A stretch of DNA of 16,383 nt from assembly GCA_937959175.1 (NCBI GenBank), contig CALGAS010000244.1, positions 1 to 16,383 of the forward strand, read 5' to 3'. Source of the DNA: an uncultured bacterium. GTDB taxonomy: Bacteria > Planctomycetota > Planctomycetia > Pirellulales > UBA1268. The notes below the pieces were generated by a model, which saw only the letters and a program-made list of their open reading frames with translations, did not search any database and was not told the origin of the DNA. Within the stretch, counting starts at the first letter, position 1. Each line of letters starts with the position of its first letter. The translations under genes were made by a program, and so were the position numbers. This document shows positions 1-6,764 of this stretch, in pieces.

Positions 1-182
1 CCGCAGAGAAGGCTCACTGTTCTGCGTGGCCGCACTGGGCCAGATCGGCCCCTCGGAGGGCAGAAAACCCTGTTTCCCACGGGTTTCAGGCCAATCTCAC
101 CGGCTTGGTGAGGCCCTCACAGCGGTGAGGACCGGCCCGGAAATCGGGTTTTTTGGGCCTGCTAGACCCGCGTTTCCGAGGG
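1..182. other. Non-coding flank rich in inverted repeats
   Basis: No convincing gene lies here. The + strand holds consecutive small hairpins: 2-7/21-26 (CGCAGA/TCTGCG), 37-41/47-51 (GGGCC/GGCCC), 65-70/81-86 (AAACCC/GGGTTT), 96-101/107-112 (CTCACC/GGTGAG), 115-120/125-130 (CCTCAC/GTGAGG), then the hairpin plus T6 at 136-154. Frame 1 is open only to a TGA at 109-111, and its third codon positions are less GC-rich than in the real genes here, so a gene tail is possible but unlikely. It may be the 3' end of a structured RNA or the 3' untranslated region of an unseen + strand gene. I do not recognise a known RNA family. Confidence 0.45.
136..154 (+). terminator. Intrinsic terminator candidate (hairpin plus T6)
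   Basis: CCCG at 136-139 pairs with CGGG at 145-148 across a GAAAT loop and is followed at once by six T residues (149-154). An outer arm, GGCCC at 134-138 with GGGCC at 155-159, offers a competing fold. The T run points to termination of + strand transcription entering from the left edge. It would not serve the - strand gene that ends at 183. Confidence 0.5.
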
Positions 183-1577
183 CTAGCCCGCGGGGCCAGC
201 GGGCCGCCGTCGCTTGCCCGATTCCGCCAGCGACCAGGGCTCGGCCGCCACGATTCTGCGGGGCAGGGCGTGCGGCTCGATGCGGGAGCGACAGCCCTCC
301 CGCAGGGCAACGGCATCGAACGTCGCCTGCGGCTCCATCACCACCTCGGCAACGGGAACCAGCCCAAGCAGAGGATGCGACTCGGCCTGACAGACGGCAT
401 CCTCTACCCCGGGCTGGGCCACCAAGACCCGCTCGACCGCCTCGGGATTCACGAGCCGGCCGCCGCTGCGAAAGATCCGATCGATCCGGCCGCGGAAGTG
501 AAGCCGCCCGGCCGGATCGAGACTCATCAGGTCGTTGCTGTGGAAGAAGCCCTCGGCATCGAGGCCCTCGTAGCCTCCGCCATGCCGGATGTATCCCAGA
601 AACATCGACGGCCCCCGCAGCACCAGCCTGCCGGCCTCCTGGCCTGGATTCGGATCGAGCCGCCACTCCAGATGCTCATAGGGCACGCCCACGCAGGCGT
701 CCTCCCCGCCACCCTCGTCGAAGGACAGATGTGAGATCCGCGGGCCCGCCTCGGTCATGCCGTAGAGAAAGAGCCGCCGGGCGTCGGGAAACGCCCGGGC
801 CAGGCCGGCCGCCAGATCCGGACCGAGCGGCTCCCCGCCGGTGGTCACCGTCCGCACCCCGGGAAAGGGCTCGCCGTTCCAATAGCCGAGAAAGATGCGA
901 AACAGCGACGGCGGCCCCTGAACCACCGTCACCCCTTCCCGGCGGATGGCCGCCTGGAGTTCCGGCAGCGGCGCGGCCGGTGCGAACAACCGGCAGCAGG
1001 CTCCGGCCCAGAGCGAGGCCATGCAGCCGCCCATCAGTCCGTACATGTAGCCGAGCGGCGTGTTGACGGCGATCCGATCGTTCGGGCCGATCCCCAGGGC
1101 CGCGGCGATCGTGGCGGCGTTGATGCAGACCGATTCCGCCGGCAGCGCGACGAGCTTCGGCGTGCCCGTTGTGCCCGAGGTGCAGATCACCAAGGCCTCA
1201 TCCCGCGGGCCGAGCGATCCCGGGGCCGGCGATGCGGCGAGCGTGGCGAGCGACGGCGGTGGCGGTTCCTCCAGCCTCGCAGCCGGTCCCAGCCAGGACG
1301 CGATGTCGGCGACCTGGGCGTCGGTCATCGAATCCCGCAGGACGGCCGCCGAGAACCCCTGTCGCCAGCAGGCCAGGACATGGAGGAGGAGATCGAGGGG
1401 ATCCCGCTGGCGGATGACCGCTCGCCAGGGTCGCGGCCCGGCCGGCTCCGGGAGGGCGGCAGCGGCCGCCGCCACTCGGTCAAGCAGGTCGGCTCCTGTC
1501 AGTTCTCCCCCGCCGTGGATCACCACCGGCCGATCCTTTGCCACGGCGATGCGTCGCTCCAATTCCCGCCAGATCAC
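183..1577 (-). CDS. ANL-superfamily adenylating enzyme (acyl/aryl-CoA or acyl-ACP synthetase)
   Basis: This 464-residue enzyme should activate a carboxylic acid with ATP to an acyl-adenylate, then transfer it to CoA or a carrier-protein thiol in the cytoplasm. The ANL core motifs are in order: phosphate-binding loop TSGTTGTPK (133-141), YGMTEAGP (272-279), the ATP-ribose region around SNDL (347-350), the hinge region GRIDRIFRSGG (363-373), and a near-terminal ESGKRR whose Lys455 matches the catalytic lysine of the C-terminal subdomain. It is somewhat shorter than typical acyl-CoA ligases (about 500-560 residues). The GTG start at 1577 is chosen because AAGGAGG lies 7 bases upstream; a longer reading frame to 1790 would run into the divergent gene. 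The substrate is unknown. A nearby ACP gene makes acyl-ACP ligation attractive, by inference. Confidence 0.88.
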   Translation of the reverse strand: MIWRELERRIAVAKDRPVVIHGGGELTGADLLDRVAAAAAALPEPAGPRPWRAVIRQRDPLDLLLHVLACWRQGFSAAVLRDSMTDAQVADIASWLGPAARLEEPPPPSLATLAASPAPGSLGPRDEALVICTSGTTGTPKLVALPAESVCINAATIAAALGIGPNDRIAVNTPLGYMYGLMGGCMASLWAGACCRLFAPAAPLPELQAAIRREGVTVVQGPPSLFRIFLGYWNGEPFPGVRTVTTGGEPLGPDLAAGLARAFPDARRLFLYGMTEAGPRISHLSFDEGGGEDACVGVPYEHLEWRLDPNPGQEAGRLVLRGPSMFLGYIRHGGGYEGLDAEGFFHSNDLMSLDPAGRLHFRGRIDRIFRSGGRLVNPEAVERVLVAQPGVEDAVCQAESHPLLGLVPVAEVVMEPQATFDAVALREGCRSRIEPHALPRRIVAAEPWSLAESGKRRRPAGPAG

Positions 1578-1584
1578 GGTCCCG

Positions 1585-1591
1585 CCTCCTT
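1585..1591 (-). promoter_or_regulatory. Ribosome binding site fixing a GTG start
   Basis: The minus-strand sequence AAGGAGG is a near-perfect Shine-Dalgarno, 7 bases before the GTG at 1577. It decides the start of the adenylating enzyme against upstream ATG codons in the same frame, which lack such a site. Confidence 0.75.
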
Positions 1592-1625
1592 GTGGCCCAG
1601 GCGGTCTCGGTCCGCCAGTCGGGGA

Positions 1626-1631
1626 TATACT
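1626..1631 (+). promoter_or_regulatory. Candidate -10 box (TATACT) in the divergent intergenic region
   Basis: TATACT matches TATAAT at five of six positions and stands out in GC-rich sequence, about 80 bases before the aminotransferase start. No good -35 hexamer lies at the usual spacing (1603-1608 reads GGTCTC). The 131-base gap at 1578-1708 must hold the promoters for both divergent genes. Confidence 0.35.
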
Positions 1632-1708
1632 CCGCAGGTCCGCCGCATCGCCAGCGGGGTTTGCCGGTTGGGCGGGCACCTGTCCCCTCTGCCGCCGGGC
1701 CCGCTGCC

Positions 1709-2845
1709 GTGTACCAGTTTCCGCTGATTCGCCCCGACGTGCCGCCGATCGGCGACTGGACGCCATACGTGGAGGAGGCGTACGAGGCACGCCGGTTTTC
1801 CAACTTCGGCCCGCTCTCGCTGCGGCTGGAGCAGCGGCTGGCCGATGCCTGGGGTGATCCAGAGACGGTCTGCGTGGCCACCTCCAGCGGCACGGCCGCC
1901 CTCGCGGCGGCCCTGATCGCCGGCGGCATCGCCGGCCCGGTGATCCTGCCAGCCTTCACGTTCCCTGCCACGCTGTCGGCGATCCGGATGGCGGGGGCTG
2001 AACCGTTCCTGGTCGATGTCGAGCCGCACGACTGGCGGGTTTCGCCGGCCCGGCTCGAGCAGGCCTTCGAGGCGACGGCCGCGAAGGCGGCCATCGTGCT
2101 CTGTCCCTTCGGGCTGGCCAGCGACTTCCGGCCCCACGCCGAAACCGCCGCCGACCGCGGGGCGATGCTGGTCGTCGACAACGCCGCCGGACTCGGGGTT
2201 GGTCAGCGGCCGTTTGCCGCAGACCCCGCCCGCTTTGAATGCTGCTCGCTCCACGTCACCAAGCCCTTCGGAATCGGCGAAGGTGGCGTCGTCTTCGGAC
2301 ACCGGTCGCGGGAAGATGCCCTCAGGCGGGCGATCAACTTCGGCCTGGCCGCCGGCTCGGCCGACGTCGAGGGCTGGGGCATCAACGGAAAGCTCTCCGA
2401 ACTTCACGCCGCCGTCGGGCTCGCCGCGGCCGCGGTCTTTCCCGAGCGGCTCGCCCGCCGCCGGGCCCTCGTCGCCCGCTACATCTCCCTCTTGGCTGGC
2501 CGGGCAGGCATCGCGGCCTGCACCGACCCGGCCGCCGGGGCCTGGCAGTTCTTTCCGCTGCTCCTGCCGACGCCGGAAGCAGCCGACCGCTTCATCGCCG
2601 CCGCGGCTGACGCGGGCATGGAGAGCCGCCGCTACTACACTCCGGCCCTCTCGACGCTCGACGAGATCGATCGCCTGGGAGCGTGTCCCGTCGCTGAGGA
2701 TCTCGCCCGGAGGATGTGCTGCGTTCCGGTCTACGCCGATGCGACGCCCGCCGAGACGGATACGCTCGCAAGCGTCCTCGAACATGCCCTGGACGCAGCC
2801 GCGGCGGTTCCCGGGCCCGCCACCGCGGTGGAGAAGCGTCGATGA
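1709..2845 (+). CDS. DegT/DnrJ/EryC1/StrS-family PLP aminotransferase
   Basis: This 378-residue fold-type I PLP enzyme typically aminates a keto-sugar nucleotide. Visible signatures are the SSGTAAL cofactor loop (59-65), PAFTFPAT (81-88), VVDNAAG (155-161) with Asp157 expected to contact the PLP ring nitrogen, and SLHVTKPFGIGEGG (180-193) with Lys185 as the Schiff-base lysine. The length is normal for the family. The GTG at 1709 gives a start (VYQFPLIRP) matching the usual N-terminus, but no strong ribosome site precedes it; TTG at 1661 is an alternative. It overlaps the next gene by ATGA and is followed by a beta-helix acyltransferase, a common pair for N-acylated amino sugars (for example the VioA/VioB pathway). 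The actual sugar is not determinable. Confidence 0.9.
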   Translation: MYQFPLIRPDVPPIGDWTPYVEEAYEARRFSNFGPLSLRLEQRLADAWGDPETVCVATSSGTAALAAALIAGGIAGPVILPAFTFPATLSAIRMAGAEPFLVDVEPHDWRVSPARLEQAFEATAAKAAIVLCPFGLASDFRPHAETAADRGAMLVVDNAAGLGVGQRPFAADPARFECCSLHVTKPFGIGEGGVVFGHRSREDALRRAINFGLAAGSADVEGWGINGKLSELHAAVGLAAAAVFPERLARRRALVARYISLLAGRAGIAACTDPAAGAWQFFPLLLPTPEAADRFIAAAADAGMESRRYYTPALSTLDEIDRLGACPVAEDLARRMCCVPVYADATPAETDTLASVLEHALDAAAAVPGPATAVEKRR

Positions 2846-3990
2846 CGGCTTCCCCGCAGCCTGTCCCTCCCCCACCCGATGGTTTCGACGACCTGCTGGT
2901 CGAGTTCCTGGCGACGGTTCTCGACATCGACGACCCGTTGCCGGCACTGCCCGCTGCCGCCAGTCTCGACGACTGGCCTGCGGCGACGGCGGCCCTGGTG
3001 GCCAGGGCCGGCCCCACCGCTCGGCAGCGTCGGTTCGACCGGGAGCGGCGATTCGCCCAGGCGTTGGCCACCGCGGCGCCAGCGGTGACCACGGACTCCC
3101 TGCCCGCCTTCGCAAATCAGCGAATTTCGGTCCGCCCCGTCGATGTCCTCCGGGCCGGCGGTGGCGAAGACCTCTGCTACCTCAAGATCAACCACGGCTT
3201 CTGGGAGCAGCTCTACGCGATCTTCGGCGTCAACGATCCCGCCCGCATGCGGGTCCGGGATCCCGGCCTGTTTCGCCGTCGCTATGTCGAATCGGGATTT
3301 CTGGAGGCGTTGGCAGCGGCGATCGGGCTGGTCGCCCGGGCCGACGGCGAGCGGCTCGCGTTCCCGGGAATCCGGTTTGGCGTGAGCCTCGCCAGTGGGA
3401 CGCACGACCATCCCGACGTGCTGGCCGGTTTCGCGACGCGGGAGCCGCGGGAGCAGAAGATCGTGATGGGAGCGGCGATCGGGCTGGCCTCCTGGTGGGA
3501 GGCCTTCTTTCCCGGGTCCCGCCCCGATTTCTGTGACGGCAGTTTCCCCAAGCAGGGTCTTCTCAGCGGCAGACTGCGGGAGACGCTCCTCGAGGCGGCT
3601 GGCGACGCCGCCCGGATCGTGTTCGTCGTGCCGCCCCATCTGGCCGGCGTTCGCCTGCTGGGCACACCCCTGCCCCAGGAGACGGTGCTCGTGCCAGCGG
3701 AGACCGTTCACGAATCGTGGGCCGCCGGCCTGGCCGCCGTCGGCGGCCATGTGATGGGCCGGCTGGCCGGGGAAGGCCGCGTCGTGCTGATCACGCAGTC
3801 GGCCGTCTTCTCGGCGCTGCTCGGTTGCTTTCTGGCCGATGCTCGCCGCCGGCTCCTCCCCCGCGAGGCCCGCCTCCATTTCTTCGATCTCGGCCAGGCC
3901 CTCGACGTGGCCGCGCCAGCAGCTGGCGGCCCGTGGTCCCGTCGCCATGCGGCCGGGGCCGAGTCGCTCTTTCAGATCGATCCCCGCTGA
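2842..3990 (+). CDS. Uncharacterised sugar-operon protein, possible GT-D-fold glycosyltransferase
   Basis: I do not recognise this 382-residue protein with confidence. The ATG overlaps the upstream stop (ATGA), with GGAG a few bases before it. There is no signal peptide or clear membrane segment, so it is probably cytoplasmic. The N-terminal third is proline- and alanine-rich and looks variable. Conserved-looking blocks are YLKINHGFWEQLY (113-125), ARADGERLAFPGIRFG (165-180), LASWWEAFF (215-223) and HFFDLGQALDV (346-356). The DGE triplet, the alternating strands at 258-285 and 312-330, and the late D-x-G-x-x-x-D block resemble the layout of GT-D-fold glycosyltransferases (DUF1792/SP_1767-like). 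This is a weak structural inference. Its place between an aminotransferase and an acyltransferase supports a role in sugar assembly. Confidence 0.75.
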   Translation: MTASPQPVPPPPDGFDDLLVEFLATVLDIDDPLPALPAAASLDDWPAATAALVARAGPTARQRRFDRERRFAQALATAAPAVTTDSLPAFANQRISVRPVDVLRAGGGEDLCYLKINHGFWEQLYAIFGVNDPARMRVRDPGLFRRRYVESGFLEALAAAIGLVARADGERLAFPGIRFGVSLASGTHDHPDVLAGFATREPREQKIVMGAAIGLASWWEAFFPGSRPDFCDGSFPKQGLLSGRLRETLLEAAGDAARIVFVVPPHLAGVRLLGTPLPQETVLVPAETVHESWAAGLAAVGGHVMGRLAGEGRVVLITQSAVFSALLGCFLADARRRLLPREARLHFFDLGQALDVAAPAAGGPWSRRHAAGAESLFQIDPR

Positions 3991-4000
3991 AGGTCGCTCG

Positions 4001-4588
4001 ATGCGCAACCACGAATATCTTCCCCGGGCCGCCCTCGAACAGCTCGGTTTCGCCGCCCTGGGTGAGAACGTTCGCATCCACCCCTCCTGTGTACTCGTCG
4101 GCTGCGAACGGATCAGGATCGGCTCGCACGTCCGAATCGATCCCTTCTGCATCATCACGATCGGCAGCCGGCTCTCGATCGGCAGCTTCGTGCACATCTC
4201 GGGCCACGCGGCGATCGTCGGCAGCGGGCCGATCGAGATCGGCGACCATGCCAACATCTCGCACGGGGCGAAGATCCTTTCCTCGAGCGACCACTTCTCG
4301 GCCGCGGCCATCGCCGGCCCGCTCGTGCCCGACGCCTACCGACAGGTCGATCAGCGGCCCGTCACCCTCGGCCGCCACGCGATTCTCGGTGCAGGCTCGG
4401 TGGTCCTGCCGGGCGGACTCCTCGGCGAGGGAACGGCAGTCGGCGCGGTCTCGCTCGTCAAGCACGCCCTGCCCGCCTGGAGCGTGGCGGCTGGCTGCCC
4501 TGCCCGGGTCGTCGGGCGGCGTGACCAGGGTGGTGTCGCGGCCCGTGAGGAGCAGTTTCGGGCCGGGCGGCTGCCTCCTGCGCCATAG
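4001..4588 (+). CDS. Left-handed beta-helix (hexapeptide repeat) O/N-acyltransferase
   Basis: This 195-residue protein has repeating hexapeptide turns (residues about 20-90 and 120-165, with steps such as IRIGSHVRI and IEIGDHANI), typical of trimeric LbetaH acyltransferases of the CatB/Maa type. The SSSDHF segment has a histidine in the usual catalytic region, and the C-terminal LPAWSVAAGCPARVVGRR is the family's characteristic end. These enzymes move an acetyl group from acetyl-CoA to a sugar hydroxyl or amine. The ATG at 4001 is 10 bases after the upstream stop, with AAGG in the gap, so the gene is probably cotranscribed with the aminotransferase. N-acylation of the amino sugar made upstream is the likeliest role, by inference. 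It converges on the next gene with an 11-base gap. Confidence 0.88.
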   Translation: MRNHEYLPRAALEQLGFAALGENVRIHPSCVLVGCERIRIGSHVRIDPFCIITIGSRLSIGSFVHISGHAAIVGSGPIEIGDHANISHGAKILSSSDHFSAAAIAGPLVPDAYRQVDQRPVTLGRHAILGAGSVVLPGGLLGEGTAVGAVSLVKHALPAWSVAAGCPARVVGRRDQGGVAAREEQFRAGRLPPAP

Positions 4589-4599
4589 CGGCCGGCCGG

Positions 4600-5451
4600 T
4601 CAGTCGCCTTGTGCCGCCTCCCAGGGGCGGGCCACGCGGTCGACAGCCCAGCGGAGGAAGCGGAGATTTTCCGGGCTCTGCTGGATCGTCGGCTCGACCG
4701 CCTCGACATAGCGTTCCAGCCAGGCGAGTTGCCAGGCATCGTCGGCCAGCGACTCATCAGGCGGCTCGAGTCGCCGGCACTCGACATGAATCCGCTCGCC
4801 CCGCCACAAGGCCAGGGCCACGATCACCGTCACCCCGAGCCGCCGGGCCAGGGCTGGCAGCCCCCGCGAGAACCGCCAGCGGATGCCCAGCCTCTCGATC
4901 TCGACCGGCCGCTGGCCGGTGGCCTGGTCGGCCGCGGCGAGCAAGACGCCGCCGGCGCGGAGGTGAGCCGCCGACCGCACGAGCAGAACGCCGCGTTGAT
5001 CGGCCTGCAGCGGATCGAAGAGCGTGGCCCGGCTCTGCCGCCGCAGCCAGGCCGGCATGTCGCGGGTGTTGGTCCAAACGGCCAGCGGCAGATCGCGGTC
5101 GAGCAGCAGATTCATCAGCACCTTGGGGGGCCCCAGATGAGCCGCCGCCAGGATCACGCCCCCGTTCCGCCGCGCTTCGTCGAGGGCCGTCCAGTCGGCC
5201 GCTTCGACCAGCCGCAGGGCGTCGGCCCGGCGTTCCGGATCATAGAGATGATCGCGAACCACCTCCCCGGCGGCAGCCCCCCACCAGGCCCGCCGGCACC
5301 AGTCGTCGCCACTGGCGATCTCGCGATGGTTGGCCGCCCAGCGGAGGAGCCGCTCCTGCCGGCTCTCCCGCGCCGCCGCCTCGCGCAACAGCTCGAGTTT
5401 TGCCGGCAGCGGCAGCGACATGGCGGCAACCGACTCGACCAGGCCTGCCAT
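4600..5451 (-). CDS. LpxL/HtrB-like lysophospholipid/lipid A acyltransferase family protein
   Basis: This 283-residue protein matches the layout of the LpxL/HtrB family, which moves acyl chains from acyl-ACP to lipid A or other hydroxyl or amine acceptors at the inner membrane. Visible are the GGVILAAAHLG block (97-107), AADQATGQRPVEIERLG (173-189), SRGLPALARRLGVTVI (195-210) and the C-terminal ENLRFLRW. The usual catalytic pattern is H-x4-D/E; here His105 is followed by Lys110 at the acidic position (both codons checked). No hydrophobic N-terminal anchor is obvious. It starts 1 base after the ACP stop, so the two are one transcription unit and ACP is the probable donor. Similar LpxL-like proteins occur with ACPs and ligases in aryl polyene clusters, but ketosynthases are absent here. 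Confidence 0.82.
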   Translation of the reverse strand: MAGLVESVAAMSLPLPAKLELLREAAARESRQERLLRWAANHREIASGDDWCRRAWWGAAAGEVVRDHLYDPERRADALRLVEAADWTALDEARRNGGVILAAAHLGPPKVLMNLLLDRDLPLAVWTNTRDMPAWLRRQSRATLFDPLQADQRGVLLVRSAAHLRAGGVLLAAADQATGQRPVEIERLGIRWRFSRGLPALARRLGVTVIVALALWRGERIHVECRRLEPPDESLADDAWQLAWLERYVEAVEPTIQQSPENLRFLRWAVDRVARPWEAAQGD

Positions 5452-5452
5452 C

Positions 5453-5707
5453 TCAGCCTCGTGCGGCCCGGGCGAGGTGGTCGATCAGGGCGGCCGGCGT
5501 CGCCAACGACTCGGCCGTCAGCGTCTCGTCCCGCAGCCGGATGCCGGTTCGACGCTCCAGCTCCAAAACAAGATCGAGGCAGCCGATCGAATCGATGCCC
5601 AGTCCATCGGAGCCCAGCGGCGTGTCGAGGTCGACCTCGCCGCCGTGGGCTTCCGCCTGGGATCGGACAACCTCCAGCACGATCCGGGAGAGTTCTTCGT
5701 GGTTCAT
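5453..5707 (-). CDS. Acyl carrier protein
   Basis: This 84-residue acidic four-helix-type carrier holds LGIDSIGCLDLVLELE (36-51). Ser40 in the DSI motif is the expected 4'-phosphopantetheine attachment site, and helix 2 follows in normal register. The length is typical of a stand-alone ACP. The ATG at 5707 is preceded by AGGAG about 10 bases upstream; a longer frame to 5839 would overlap the divergent glycosyltransferase. It is the first gene of a - operon with the LpxL-like acyltransferase. It is probably a specialised carrier rather than the housekeeping AcpP, since no fatty-acid synthesis genes flank it. The adenylating enzyme at 183-1577 is a candidate loader; a phosphopantetheinyl transferase is not in this window. 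Confidence 0.9.
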   Translation of the reverse strand: MNHEELSRIVLEVVRSQAEAHGGEVDLDTPLGSDGLGIDSIGCLDLVLELERRTGIRLRDETLTAESLATPAALIDHLARAARG

Positions 5708-5822
5708 CGTCGCTCGTCTCCTGGGCTGGCTCGCCTGCGAATGCTCGCGGCTCCGCCCGGCCGGTCCGCAGCCAGGGATCGCCGCCGTCCCGCTATGCTG
5801 ACGGGTCTCCGCCCGCACCAGT

Positions 5823-6740
5823 ATGCAGACTGTCGCCATGGATCGCCGACCGCTCTCGCTGATTGTCGTCTTTTATGACATGGCCCGCGAGGCCGACCGA
5901 ACGCTTGCCACGCTCGCCCCGGACTACCAGCGTGGCGTCGCGGCCACCGATTACGAGGTGATTGCCGTCGACGCCGGCTCGGCCACGCCGCTGGACGCGA
6001 ACGCCGTGCAGACCCGCTGCCCCAATGCCCGCCTGCTGCGGACGCCGGCTGCCCCCTCGCCAGCGGCCGCGGTCAACGCGGCCGCCCGACAGGCGGCCGG
6101 GGAGGCGATCGCCGTCAGCATCGACGGCGCGCGGATGCTCTCGCCAGGCATCATTGCCGGCATCCTGGCCGGGCTCCAGACCGCGGCCGATCCGGTGGTG
6201 GCCACCCTCGCCTGGCACCTGGGCCCGAAGGTCCAGAATGAGTCGATTCTCGAGGGCTATGACGCAGCCGCCGAAGACGCGCTGCTGGCCACGGTCGACT
6301 GGCAGCGGGACGGCTACGAACTCTTTCGGATCGCGACGCTGGCCGCCTCGTCGGGATCTGGCTGGTTTCAGCCGCTCAGCGAGAGCAACTGCCTGGCGGT
6401 GCCCCGGGCCGCCTGGGATTCCCTGGGGGGCCTCGAGGAGCGGTTCGTGTCGCCCGGCGGCGGGTTTGTGAACCTCGACTTCTACCGGCGGGCCTGCGAT
6501 CGGGCTGAATCGCTTCTGACCCTGCTCGGCGAAGGGACCTTTCATCAGGTGCACGGCGGCGTGGCCACCAACACGCCCTGGGAACAGCATCCCTTCGAAT
6601 CCTTTCATGCCGAATACCAGGCGATCCGGGGCGAGGCCTTCGCACCGCCGCTTCGTGAGGCGGTCTATCTCGGCGGGATGCCCGACCAGGCGCTGCCGTT
6701 TCTGAGACACTCGATCACCGCAGCGACCCCGCCGGCCTGA
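5823..6740 (+). CDS. Family 2-like glycosyltransferase (GT-A)
   Basis: This 305-residue GT-A protein opens with the family 2 pattern LSLIVVFYDM (11-20), DYEVIAVDAGS (43-53) and a nucleotide-binding SIDGARMLSPG (99-109), where Asp101 sits at the DxD-like site. Further blocks are WHLGPKVQNES (131-141), SESNC (186-190) and LGEGTFHQVHGG (235-246). There is no transmembrane segment, so it should be a cytosolic transferase moving a sugar from an NDP-sugar; donor and acceptor are unknown. It is clearly paralogous to the N-terminal half of the protein at 7466-9157. No Shine-Dalgarno precedes ATG 5823 or the second ATG at 5838, so the start is uncertain. A TATGCT at 5792-5797 could be the -10 box. It ends in a terminator shared with the convergent gene. 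Confidence 0.85.
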   Translation: MQTVAMDRRPLSLIVVFYDMAREADRTLATLAPDYQRGVAATDYEVIAVDAGSATPLDANAVQTRCPNARLLRTPAAPSPAAAVNAAARQAAGEAIAVSIDGARMLSPGIIAGILAGLQTAADPVVATLAWHLGPKVQNESILEGYDAAAEDALLATVDWQRDGYELFRIATLAASSGSGWFQPLSESNCLAVPRAAWDSLGGLEERFVSPGGGFVNLDFYRRACDRAESLLTLLGEGTFHQVHGGVATNTPWEQHPFESFHAEYQAIRGEAFAPPLREAVYLGGMPDQALPFLRHSITAATPPA

Positions 6741-6764
6741 GCCGTTGCCCCGAGGGGCTCAGGC
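6735..6764. terminator. Bidirectional terminator candidate spanning two stop codons
   Basis: GCCTGAGCC at 6735-6743 and GGCTCAGGC at 6756-6764 form a perfect 9-base inverted repeat with a 12-base loop. An inner CCCC/GGGG (6748-6751/6754-6757) can compete. The left arm contains the TGA of the + glycosyltransferase and the right arm contains the TGA of the - sulfotransferase. No T run follows, so it could act as a transcript-end stabiliser or as a T-less terminator. Confidence 0.5.

Noticed and set aside
26..1066. A 346-codon + strand frame at the left edge
   Set aside because: It is Arg/Pro-rich, lies opposite the adenylating enzyme and has no motif; it is a high-GC shadow frame.
1578..1790. 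Extension of the adenylating enzyme to ATG 1790
   Set aside because: The added 71 residues are low-complexity and run antisense into the aminotransferase gene, while GTG 1577 has an AAGGAGG at ideal spacing.
4589..4598. CGGCCGGCCG palindrome between convergent stops as a terminator
   Set aside because: It has no loop and no T run and is a common chance sequence at this base composition.
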